From assembly GCF_008123965.1 (NCBI RefSeq), contig NZ_VSTH01000059.1, positions 1-64,000 of the forward strand: DNA of 64,000 bases, read 5' to 3'. The stretch is from Bradyrhizobium hipponense (lineage in GTDB: Bacteria; Pseudomonadota; Alphaproteobacteria; Rhizobiales; Xanthobacteraceae). Shown here piece by piece: positions 44,566 to 52,130 of this stretch. A model generated the notes under the pieces. The model was not told the origin of the DNA, did not search any database, and saw only the letters and a list, made by a program, of their open reading frames with translations. Position 1 is the first letter of the stretch. Each line of letters opens with the position of its first letter. A program made the translations under genes and the position numbers.

Positions 44566-44664
44566 GTAGGGTGGGCAAATGCGCACTTGCGCGTGCCCAC
44601 CATGTCTCTCACCAAGCATCAGCTTGAGCGGTGGGCACGCTCGATTTGCCCACTCTGTACCTAC
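44566..44664. repeat. Palindromic intergenic repeat, family H
   Basis: Contains GTAGGGTGGGCAAATGCG, GCGCGTGCCCACC, GGTGGGCACGC and GATTTGCCCACTC as nested complementary arms. It lies between addB and the nucleotidyltransferase gene. The rest of 44463-44693 shows no gene. Confidence 0.65.
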
Positions 44665-44693
44665 GGCACCGCGTTGGGGACGCTAGAGCAGCC

Positions 44694-45416
44694 CTACGCC
44701 ACGCTTTCCAGAAACGCCTCTTCGGCCGCGTGCACGGCATCAGGCGTGCCGACATGCATCCAGACACCGTCGAGCCGCAGGCCGAACAGCCGCTCCTGCT
44801 CATTGGCGCGATCGAACATTTTCGTCAGCGAGAACTCGCCCTTTGGCGCGCCGGCGAAGATCGATGGCGACATAATTGCTGCGCCGGCATAGACGAACGG
44901 CACCACCTGGTTTTCCCGACGCTTGCGCAAGGCGCCGTCGGGCATCATGCCGTAATCGCCGCGGCCGCCATAGCCGATGCTGGTCGCGGTCGGCGCCATC
45001 AAGAGCAGGATATCCATCCGGGCGGGATCGAAGTTTTCCGCGAGCCGGGCCAGGTTGGAGCGGACACCATCGATCCATAGCGTGTCGGAATTGACATGGA
45101 AGAACGGCGCATCGCCGAGCAGCGGCAACGCCTTCACCACGCCGCCGCCGGTGCCGAGCACCTCGTCGCGTTCGTCCGAGATGATCACGCGCGGATGCTG
45201 GCGGGGCGCGACGTGGTTGATGATCTGGTCCGGCAGATAGTGCACGTTGACGACCGCCTCGCTCACGCCGGCTTGGTCGAGCTTGTCGAGCACATGGTCG
45301 AGCAGCGGCTGGCCCGCCACCGGCACCAGCGGCTTCGGCATCTTCTCCGTCAACGGACGCATGCGCAGGCCAAACCCTGCGGCGAGCACCATGGCTTTGG
45401 TCGGTTTGACGGACAT
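44694..45416 (-). CDS. murU: Sugar-phosphate nucleotidyltransferase, MurU-like (MurNAc-1-P uridylyltransferase)
   Basis: 240 residues. The nucleotidyltransferase signature MVLAAGFGLRMRPLTEKMPK is at the N terminus and PLVPVAGQPLLDHVLDKL follows. Further on come FFHVNSDTLWIDG (metal Asp) and GRGDYGMMPDG. It resembles Pseudomonas MurU, which makes UDP-MurNAc directly from recycled MurNAc-1-phosphate. An AmgK-like kinase domain is encoded just upstream on the same strand, which favours that function over mannose-1-phosphate guanylyltransferase. The substrate is inferred from the pairing. Confidence 0.82.
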   Translation of the reverse strand: MSVKPTKAMVLAAGFGLRMRPLTEKMPKPLVPVAGQPLLDHVLDKLDQAGVSEAVVNVHYLPDQIINHVAPRQHPRVIISDERDEVLGTGGGVVKALPLLGDAPFFHVNSDTLWIDGVRSNLARLAENFDPARMDILLLMAPTATSIGYGGRGDYGMMPDGALRKRRENQVVPFVYAGAAIMSPSIFAGAPKGEFSLTKMFDRANEQERLFGLRLDGVWMHVGTPDAVHAAEEAFLESVA

Positions 45417-45536
45417 CCTTCGCTTTCTCGGACCTTGTGAGCGTTCGCAGCAATCCTAGCACGGGCCCCGGTCAGCCGCACCGCGTCTCAGTCGCCTTAG
45501 TCACCCGCCGTGACGGTTGTACGACGGGTGTTGCAC

Positions 45537-45854
45537 TTACGCTCCGATGGCTGTGGAACGCGCCTTTTTCTTCTTGTCGCCCAGCTTGAGGAAATTGACC
45601 CCGATCTGGTCGCCATTGACCCAGGCGAGCTCGCAACGGCGGTAAGCGAGTCCGGTAGACGACAGCAGCAGGAAGAATTCCTTCAGATGCAGGCCTTCGA
45701 CCGAGCCGTCGATGGTCAGCTTGGCGCCACTCTCGGAGACGTCCTCCATGGTGCAGTCGCGCCGCCAGGTGCCGTCGATCCCCATCATCTGGGCTGCAAT
45801 CCCGCGCTCGAAAACAACCCGGCTGTTGCCGCGCTGGTCCGTCTTCACCGCCAT
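45537..45854 (-). CDS. PilZ-domain protein
   Basis: 105 residues, a single PilZ domain. Both c-di-GMP motifs are visible in family form: an Arg-rich start RGNSRVVFERG (RxxxR) near residue 8 and DVSESGAKLTIDG (D/NxSxxG) near residue 38. ELAWVNGDQIGVNFLKLG closes the barrel. It would act as a c-di-GMP receptor, with unknown partner. It lies between the TsaE-AmgK and MurU-like genes but with gaps of about 90-120 bp on each side, so it may be a separate unit. Confidence 0.85.
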   Translation of the reverse strand: MAVKTDQRGNSRVVFERGIAAQMMGIDGTWRRDCTMEDVSESGAKLTIDGSVEGLHLKEFFLLLSSTGLAYRRCELAWVNGDQIGVNFLKLGDKKKKARSTAIGA

Positions 45855-45940
45855 CTGCTCTGCTCCAGCCCGTAATGATCCGGCTGCCTCGCAGCCAGAA
45901 TACCGGCGCCTTGGCTAACAGCCGGTAAATCGGCCCCGAA

Positions 45941-47473
45941 TCAGGATTGGGGCGGCGGGACGTGGGCGAGGTACCAATCGTGCAAACGGCTAAGCGCGGG
46001 GTGCGCCAGCGAGCGCTGAAGGTAGGTCCAGATCCGCGGCTGGTGCCGGAGGTAATGCGGCTTGCCGTCGCGGCGGTTGAGGCGAGCGAAGGTACCGAGC
46101 AGGCGCGTATTCCGCTGCGCCGACATGATGGCGTAGAGCTCGGCGAAGCCGGCCGGGTCGAAGCTCGCATCTTCCGCGCGGCGCGCCTTGATGTAGCGCG
46201 ACAGCAGCGTCAGCTCGAGGCTTTCCGGCACGTCGACGCGGGCGTCCTGGAGCAGCGAGACCACGTCGTAGGATTGCGGTCCGAGCACGGCATCCTGGAA
46301 GTCGATCACGCCGACGCGCGCGATGCCGGCACGGTCGGCGAGCCAGATCAGATTGGGCGAGTGATAGTCGCGGATGATCCACGTCCTCGGCGCCGCCAGC
46401 GGCTTCTGCAACAACTCGCGCCACATCGCGAAAAAGTCCGCGCGGGCTGCCTCGCTCAGCGGAGCGTTGCGGTCGGGCAGATACCATTCCGGCATCAATC
46501 CGATCTCGATCAGCAGCGCCTCGGCGTCGAACACCGGAATGGCGTAGCTCTGACCCCCTAGCGGCAGCGTGTCTGGCAGCGTCTTTCCGTGCAGGACGGC
46601 GAGGACGTCGGTTGCAGCCTCGTAGCGCTCGACGATCGGGCGCGGTGGATCGCCTTCGATCACGCCTTCGCCGCCGAAATCTTCGGTGATCAGGAAGCCG
46701 TGGTCGAGATCGGAATGATGGATCGCCGGCGCGGAGAGTCCTGCCGCGCGCAGGCCTTGGTCGATGGCGACGAAGGGCTTGACGTTTTCGGCAAGATGCA
46801 CCGCGGCGCTGTAGGATTTCCCGTTGTACATCGCAGCGCCGTCGGCGCGCTGCGGGAAGTTCATGAGGATGACGATGCCGTCGTCGCGGATCAGCCGCGC
46901 ATAGGAACGGCTCGAGGCGTCGCCGTCCATGCGTCGGCGCGCCGCGTCGATGTAGCCGGATGCATCGAGGAATCCCCGCAGCGCCTTCAGCCGCGCGACC
47001 TGCGCGGCGCTCTTGCCGTAACCGGTGATTTCGGCGGCGCGCGCGGTCGAACCCAGCGCCGGCCGATGCGTCAGCGCCATGTCGATGCGGTCCTCCGGCA
47101 TTGCCGACGGCGCGCGCTCGGGCCATTCGATCAGGATGAGCGTGGCTTCCGGCAGCGGCGACAGCCCGATCTCCTCGAGCTCGCTCTCGTCCTCGACGCG
47201 GTAGAGATCCGCATGCAGTACCGTGAACGGCGGCAGCTCGTAACCCTGCACCAAAGTAAAGGTCGGGCTCGGCACCTCCAGTGCCTCGTCGCCGGCAAGG
47301 TAGCGGATCATGGCGCGGGCGGCCGCGGTCTTGCCGGCACCGAGATCGCCGGTGAGCGTGATGACGTCGCCGGGCCCGACCAGCAGCGCCAGATCGGCCA
47401 TGAGCTCTGCCGTGGCCGTCTCGTTGACGAGCGCGACGGAGAATGTCGTTGACATGTTCTTGGGCGCGGTCAT
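45941..47473 (-). CDS. tsaE: Fusion of TsaE (tRNA t6A ATPase) and AmgK-like amino-sugar kinase
   Basis: 510 residues, two domains. Residues about 10-155 are TsaE: Walker A LTGDLGAGKTAAARAMIR near residue 42, SPTFTLVQGY, HADLYRVEDESELEEIGL and LIEWPERAP. TsaE supports the TsaBD complex in threonylcarbamoyl-A37 synthesis. Residues about 180-505 form an aminoglycoside-phosphotransferase-like kinase resembling AmgK (MurNAc/GlcNAc anomeric kinase): RRRMDGDASSRSYARLI, IIRDYHSPNLIWLAD (catalytic loop) and GVIDFQDAVLGPQSYDV (metal Asp). The ATG overlaps the divL stop (ATGA). The MurU-like gene downstream completes a cell-wall sugar recycling pair. Confidence 0.9.
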   Translation of the reverse strand: MTAPKNMSTTFSVALVNETATAELMADLALLVGPGDVITLTGDLGAGKTAAARAMIRYLAGDEALEVPSPTFTLVQGYELPPFTVLHADLYRVEDESELEEIGLSPLPEATLILIEWPERAPSAMPEDRIDMALTHRPALGSTARAAEITGYGKSAAQVARLKALRGFLDASGYIDAARRRMDGDASSRSYARLIRDDGIVILMNFPQRADGAAMYNGKSYSAAVHLAENVKPFVAIDQGLRAAGLSAPAIHHSDLDHGFLITEDFGGEGVIEGDPPRPIVERYEAATDVLAVLHGKTLPDTLPLGGQSYAIPVFDAEALLIEIGLMPEWYLPDRNAPLSEAARADFFAMWRELLQKPLAAPRTWIIRDYHSPNLIWLADRAGIARVGVIDFQDAVLGPQSYDVVSLLQDARVDVPESLELTLLSRYIKARRAEDASFDPAGFAELYAIMSAQRNTRLLGTFARLNRRDGKPHYLRHQPRIWTYLQRSLAHPALSRLHDWYLAHVPPPQS

Positions 47474-49974
47474 TCGGCGGCGTCGCGATGCGCCGCCTGG
47501 TCGGTCGGGAAGTCGCAGACCACGACTGTGCCCTTGCCCGCGCTCGAATCCACCCGCACCTTGCCGCCATGCAGCTCGACAAAGGAGCGCACCAGCGACA
47601 GCCCGAGCCCGGCGCCGCGGTGACGCGAGCCCTGCGAGCGGCTTTCGAACCAGTTGAACACCTTGTCCTTCATGTCGGCCGGTATTCCAGGCCCGGAATC
47701 TGTCACGGTGAAGACGACATTGCGGTCGGTTCGGCGCGCGCTGATGCCGACGGTGGAATCCTGTGGAGAAAACCCGACGGCGTTGGCGAGGAGGTTATAG
47801 AGCACCTGCACCACGCGCTTCTCGTCGCCGATGAAGCTGCCGACATCCGGCGCGATCTCGACCTTGAGGCGGATGCGGTCGGTGGCGAGCCGGTCCTGGA
47901 TGCCCTCGGCGGCAAGCTCGATGGCCTTGACGACGTCGACCGGACCAAGCTCCAGCTTCATCGCGCCGGCATCGATGGTGGCGAGATCGAGGATGTTGTT
48001 GGTGAGCGCGAGCAGCGCGTTGGTCGATTTGGTGACGTAGTCGAGATATTCGGCCTGCTTCGGCGTCAGCGGCCCGGTGGAGGGATCGCTGAGGAAATGC
48101 GCGAAGCCGATGATGGTGGTCAGCGGCGAGCGCAGCTCGTAGGAGACGTGGTGGACGAAATCCACCTTCATCTGGTCGGCGGCTTCCAGCGCCTCGTTGC
48201 GCTCGCGCAGCGCGCGCTCGACGTTCTCGGTGTCGGTGATGTCCTGGAACGTCAGCATGGTGGCGCCGTCGGGCAGCGGCCGGATCATGCCGTCGAGCAC
48301 GCTGCCGTCCTTGCGCTCCAGCTTCAGCGGCACGTCGGCACGATTCTCGATCGAGGTGAGGGCCTCACGGATCTGCCGCCAGACAATCGGATCGTCGAAC
48401 AGCTGATGGCACCAGCCTTCGACGGTCTGGATGTGCGGCTCATCGCGCATAGCGTCGCTCGACAGCTTCCACATCCGGACGAAGGCCGGATTGAACAACT
48501 GCGCCTTGCCGTTGCTGCCGAACACGGCGACGCCCTCGGCGAGGCTGTCCAGCGTCTCGCGCTGGACCCGGATCAGACCGTCGAAGCGGCGGGCGAGGTC
48601 GAGGCTCTCGGTGACGTCGTCGAACAGATAGGTGACGCCGCCTTCCGGGTTCGGCGTGGTGACGACGGAGAGCGCGCGGCCATCGGGCAGGAACCAGGTG
48701 TCCTTGGCGGTCTCGACCGCGCGATAGGCCTCGTGCAGCTTGGCTTTCCAGGCGCGGAAATCCGGCTGCTCCGGCAGTTTGCGCGCGGCGCGGAGCTGGT
48801 CCAGCACGCTGGAATCGTCGGGACTGGCGTCGAGGAAGCTGCGGTCGAGGTCCCACAGCCGGCGATAGGAATCGTTGTAGAAGGCGAGCCGGCGCTGGCC
48901 GTCGAACAGGGCGACCCCGGAGGAGAGCTGGTCGAGCGTGCGGCGGTGCGCTTCGGCCATTCGCACCAGGGCCGAGCTCAGCGCATCGGCCTCGCTGGCA
49001 TCAATGGCGACGCCGACGCTGCCGCTGCCGACATTGACGGCGCGCACGTCATAGATGCGCCGCTCGCCGCCGATCACGATCGGCAGCCGCGAGGTGAAGT
49101 TGGCGGCGTCCTTCAGACCGCGCTCCATGGCGGTACGGTCGTCGCTGTCGAGCAATTCGAGCTTGCGCTCCTGGGCATCGCTGACGCTGGTCGCCTCGGT
49201 CGCACGCACATAGGCGGGATTGGCGTAGGTCAGCGCGCCGTTCTCGCCCTTGGCCCAGATCGGCCATGGCGCCGCGGTGGCAAAGCCGCGCAGCATCTCG
49301 GTCTCGTCGGAGAGCGCCTTGTGGCGCAGATTGGTCTCGGCCAGTTCACGGCGCAAACCCGAGAGTTCGCGAATCCGGACGATGGCCTGACCGCCGATGG
49401 CGCGGCCGAGGGCCTCCAGCGTGCGGCCGTTGGTGGTGGTCAGCGTCAGCTGGAACCCGTCGCCGCGGTCACGCAGCGCTTCGACCGCGTGGTCGATCCG
49501 GAGCGCCGGTTCTGGCGGCAGCCAGGTTCCGAACGCCAGCACGCGTTGCGGCGACGAGTCGCGCGGCAGCACCATCGAGAGGTCGCCGGAAATCTGCGCG
49601 CGGTTATCGCCGGCCGGCCACGAGATAAGGATCTGCGGCTCGGCGAACAGCAGCGCGCCGAAGCGATCGGTCTGCAATTGCAGCTCCCTGATCCGCGCGC
49701 GCAGCCCGGCCTCGTTCTTCGCAGTGCGCACACGCGTGCGCATCAGCAGAATTGCGGCCATGACCGAGAAGCCGAGCAGGGCCAGTGCAGTCGCCAGCAC
49801 CGCGAGTTCCTGCCGGTTGAAGTCCAGCAATGTGGAGAGGGTGTCGGCGAGGTCGGCGGCCTGCGCCGGGCCAGCCGGCAACAGCGCCGCCAGAGCGCTT
49901 CCCACAAGACCGTCGCGCACCAACGATGTGCAAGACAGCAGCGTCCGACGCATCGACACGATCACGCCTGACAT
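47470..49974 (-). CDS. divL: DivL-type cell-cycle pseudo-histidine kinase
   Basis: 834 residues. One membrane helix lies near residues 55-75 (LAVLATALALLGFSVMAAIL), followed by several PAS-like regions (for example ITDTENVERALRERNEALEA after the last PAS). The dimerisation helix reads DFVHHVSYELRSPLTTIIGF: the usual phospho-His is Tyr612 (codon 48141-48139). The ATPase domain is intact (NLLANAVGF, DSGPGIP, GAGLGLSLV). This is the hallmark of Caulobacter DivL, which reads DivK and controls CckA and so CtrA. The start is the ATG at 49974; the frame is open to 50031. Four GANTC sites lie upstream. Confidence 0.9.
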   Translation of the reverse strand: MSGVIVSMRRTLLSCTSLVRDGLVGSALAALLPAGPAQAADLADTLSTLLDFNRQELAVLATALALLGFSVMAAILLMRTRVRTAKNEAGLRARIRELQLQTDRFGALLFAEPQILISWPAGDNRAQISGDLSMVLPRDSSPQRVLAFGTWLPPEPALRIDHAVEALRDRGDGFQLTLTTTNGRTLEALGRAIGGQAIVRIRELSGLRRELAETNLRHKALSDETEMLRGFATAAPWPIWAKGENGALTYANPAYVRATEATSVSDAQERKLELLDSDDRTAMERGLKDAANFTSRLPIVIGGERRIYDVRAVNVGSGSVGVAIDASEADALSSALVRMAEAHRRTLDQLSSGVALFDGQRRLAFYNDSYRRLWDLDRSFLDASPDDSSVLDQLRAARKLPEQPDFRAWKAKLHEAYRAVETAKDTWFLPDGRALSVVTTPNPEGGVTYLFDDVTESLDLARRFDGLIRVQRETLDSLAEGVAVFGSNGKAQLFNPAFVRMWKLSSDAMRDEPHIQTVEGWCHQLFDDPIVWRQIREALTSIENRADVPLKLERKDGSVLDGMIRPLPDGATMLTFQDITDTENVERALRERNEALEAADQMKVDFVHHVSYELRSPLTTIIGFAHFLSDPSTGPLTPKQAEYLDYVTKSTNALLALTNNILDLATIDAGAMKLELGPVDVVKAIELAAEGIQDRLATDRIRLKVEIAPDVGSFIGDEKRVVQVLYNLLANAVGFSPQDSTVGISARRTDRNVVFTVTDSGPGIPADMKDKVFNWFESRSQGSRHRGAGLGLSLVRSFVELHGGKVRVDSSAGKGTVVVCDFPTDQAAHRDAAE

Positions 49975-49999
49975 AGTTGCCCCAAGATCGCACGGATTT

Positions 50000-50024
50000 G
50001 CGCGCGGCGACCCCCGCCGCGCGC
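50000..50024. other. Strong GC hairpin in the divL upstream region
   Basis: GCGCGCGGCG (50000-50009) and CGCCGCGCGC (50015-50024) form a perfect 10-bp stem with a 5-base loop. It lies 26-50 bases before the divL ATG, within the likely leader. No T-run follows on either strand, so it is not a standard terminator. Confidence 0.5.
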
Positions 50025-50146
50025 GAATCAAACGACAATATCCTCATCGTGACTCGACCGGTAAGAGTCCAGATCGTGAACGCAAAGCCGGTCCTACAAA
50101 AATGCCGGCCGCGTTGTTCCAAGCCCCGTCATTGTTCGTGTGATTC
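50025..50146. promoter_or_regulatory. Cluster of four GANTC (CcrM) sites upstream of divL
   Basis: GAATC at 50025, GACTC at 50051, GAGTC at 50065 and GATTC at 50142, all within the 190-bp gap between divL and dut. GANTC is the methylation site of CcrM in alphaproteobacteria. Chance would give fewer than one in such a stretch. Confidence 0.5.
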
Positions 50147-50164
50147 GGTTGGAATTGCTGCGCG

Positions 50165-50623
50165 TTAGCGGCCGGTCGAGCCGAAGCCGCCGGCGGCGCG
50201 GTCGGTTGCCGGCAATTCGGCCACGGGAACTAGCGCGGCCTGCACCACGGGGGCGATCACCATCTGCGCGATGCGCTCGCCGCGCTGGATCACGAAGGGC
50301 ACCGCGCCGTGATTGATCAGGATCACCTTGATCTCGCCGCGATAGTCCGCGTCGATCGTGCCCGGCGAGTTCAGCACCGTGACGCCGTGCTTGGCGGCGA
50401 GCCCCGAGCGCGGCCGCACCTGCGCCTCGTGCCCGGCCGGCAAGGCAATCGCAAGCCCGGTCGGCACCAGCGCATATTGGCCGGGGGCGAGCGTCACAGG
50501 TTCGCCGTCCGGAACTGCGGCCATGAGGTCGAGGCCGGCGGCTTCAGTGGTCTGATAAGCCGGCAGCGGCAGGCCTTGGGCATGAGCCATGCGTTGCAGT
50601 TCGACGGTGACTTTCGTGCTCAA
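50165..50623 (-). CDS. dut: Deoxyuridine 5'-triphosphate nucleotidohydrolase (dUTPase)
   Basis: Hydrolyses dUTP to dUMP, keeping uracil out of DNA. 152 residues, trimeric type. All five motifs: GLDLMAAV (1), VRPRSGLAAKHGVTVLN (2), GTIDADYRGEIKVILINHG (3), RGERIAQMVI (4) and the C-terminal GGFGSTGR (5). Its ATG overlaps the coaBC stop by 4 bases, so the two are co-translated. The coaBC-dut order is common in bacteria. Confidence 0.96.
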   Translation of the reverse strand: MSTKVTVELQRMAHAQGLPLPAYQTTEAAGLDLMAAVPDGEPVTLAPGQYALVPTGLAIALPAGHEAQVRPRSGLAAKHGVTVLNSPGTIDADYRGEIKVILINHGAVPFVIQRGERIAQMVIAPVVQAALVPVAELPATDRAAGGFGSTGR

Positions 50624-52071
50624 GATGCGGGCTCCAGGGATTTGCCGGTCACGCTCTTGACGAGGCGCGCGACCAGTTGGGTGGCGACCTGTTCCTTGGT
50701 CATCACCGGCCAGGAATCAACCTCAATCTCGCCGGTGCTCTCGCCATTCTTGCGGCTGATAAGATGAACGGTGTTGCGGTCCCCGCCCATCACGCCGGTT
50801 GCGGGTGAAACGTCGTTGGCGACGATCCAGTCGCAGCCCTTGCGCGCCAGCTTGGATTTGGCGTTGTCGATGAGGTGCTCGGTTTCGGCGGCAAAGCCGA
50901 TCACCAGCGGCGGGCGCTGGTCCGTCAGCTTCGAGATCGTGGCGAGGATGTCGGGGTTCTCGACGAGCTGAAGCGGCGGCATGCTGCCTGCGGTCTTCTT
51001 CAGCTTCTGTTCGCCTTCACTGGCGACCCGCCAGTCGGCGACCGCGGCGGCGAAGATGGCGATGTCGACCGGGAGCGAAGCCCGAACCTGCTCCAGCATC
51101 TGCCGCGCCGATTCGACATGCTTCACCGTCACGCCTTGGGGATCGCCAAGATCGACCGGGCCGCTCACCAGGATCACCTCGGCGCCCGCGGCTTGCGCAG
51201 CTGCGGCAATGGCAAAGCCCTGCTTGCCGGACGAGCGATTGGCGATATAGCGCACCGGATCGATCGGCTCGTGGGTAGGGCCCGCGGTGATCAGCACGCG
51301 TTTGCCGGCGAGCGGGCGCGGCATCGGCGGCCGCAGCAGCCGCTCGGCGGCGGCCGCGATCTCCACCGCTTCGGACATGCGCCCGGTGCCGGCTTCTCCG
51401 GCTTCAGCCATCTCGCCGGAATTTGGGCCGATCAGCACCACGCCGTCGCGCTGAAGCTGCGCCACATTGCGGCGCGTCGCGGCGTTATTCCACATCAGCG
51501 GATTCATCGCCGGCGCCAGCAGGATCTTTCGGTTGGTAGCGAGCAGGATCGCGCTGGCGAGATCGTCGGCATGGCCGCCTGCAATCTTCGCCATCAGGTC
51601 GGCGGTCGCAGGCGCCACCACGATCAGGTCGCAGTCGCGCGCCAGCCGGATGTGGCCGGCGTCGAACTCGCTCTGGGGATCGAACAGGTCGGTATGGACG
51701 CGCTTATGGGAGAGCGCGCTCGCCGCCAAAGGCGTGACGAACTCTTGCGCCGCCTTGGTCAGCACGCAGCGGACCTCGATGCGGCGCTCTTTGAGCCGGC
51801 GGATCAGGTCGAGCGACTTATAGGCCGCGATCCCGCCGCCGATGATCAGGGTGACGCTGGCCTCAGGGAGGGCGCCGGTGCGCTGGGATGTGGTGGCGGT
51901 AGATGCCGCGGGTGGGACCGCAAACGGCGTCAGCGGCTCCTCACGGCCCTCGATCAGCTCCCGCAGGATGACCCGGACCTCTTCCTCGACCGACCTGCGG
52001 TTCTTGGCCGAGCGCAGGCGTAGATAGGTTTTGACGTTCTCGTCGAGCTTGCGGATGGTCAGGCTCGCCAT
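50620..52071 (-). CDS. coaBC: CoaBC with an N-terminal FitA-like ribbon-helix-helix domain
   Basis: Coenzyme A synthesis: CoaB joins cysteine to 4'-phosphopantothenate and CoaC decarboxylates the product using FMN. CoaC spans about residues 72-250: IIGGGIAAYKSLDLIRRL, the His of SALSHKRVHTD, and the AMNPLMW substrate loop. CoaB spans about 255-480: LITAGPTHEPIDPVRYIANR and SSGKQGFAIA, then VIGFAAET. Ahead of CoaC are about 45 residues (MASLTIRKLDENVKTYLRLR, then KNRRSVEEEVRVILRELI) that look like a FitA/Arc-type DNA-binding domain, plus a linker. Two 17-bp palindromes sit 19 bases before the ATG, suggesting autoregulation. The family normally lacks this domain. Confidence 0.93.
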   Translation of the reverse strand: MASLTIRKLDENVKTYLRLRSAKNRRSVEEEVRVILRELIEGREEPLTPFAVPPAASTATTSQRTGALPEASVTLIIGGGIAAYKSLDLIRRLKERRIEVRCVLTKAAQEFVTPLAASALSHKRVHTDLFDPQSEFDAGHIRLARDCDLIVVAPATADLMAKIAGGHADDLASAILLATNRKILLAPAMNPLMWNNAATRRNVAQLQRDGVVLIGPNSGEMAEAGEAGTGRMSEAVEIAAAAERLLRPPMPRPLAGKRVLITAGPTHEPIDPVRYIANRSSGKQGFAIAAAAQAAGAEVILVSGPVDLGDPQGVTVKHVESARQMLEQVRASLPVDIAIFAAAVADWRVASEGEQKLKKTAGSMPPLQLVENPDILATISKLTDQRPPLVIGFAAETEHLIDNAKSKLARKGCDWIVANDVSPATGVMGGDRNTVHLISRKNGESTGEIEVDSWPVMTKEQVATQLVARLVKSVTGKSLEPAS

Positions 52072-52090
52072 GACGCTCTCCAGCGCGGAA

Positions 52091-52130
52091 TGATAGCGAT
52101 GCTATCAGCCGCGTGATTGCAATGCAATCA
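52091..52130. promoter_or_regulatory. Tandem 17-bp palindromes before coaBC
   Basis: TGATAGCGATGCTATCA (52091-52107) and TGATTGCAATGCAATCA (52114-52130). Both are palindromes of the same design, agree at 14 of 17 positions, and are spaced 23 bp start to start. The second overlaps the ubiB stop codon. They cover the region 20-59 bases before the coaBC ATG. Confidence 0.7.

Noticed and set aside
47443..49971. Long open frame (842 codons) antisense to divL
   Set aside because: Same codon-bias shadow. The divL product has intact kinase motifs; the antisense product is a His/Arg/Gly-rich low-information sequence.
50165..52071. Toxin-antitoxin locus suggested by the FitA-like domain
   Set aside because: No PIN-domain toxin is adjacent; the domain is part of the essential CoaBC protein.
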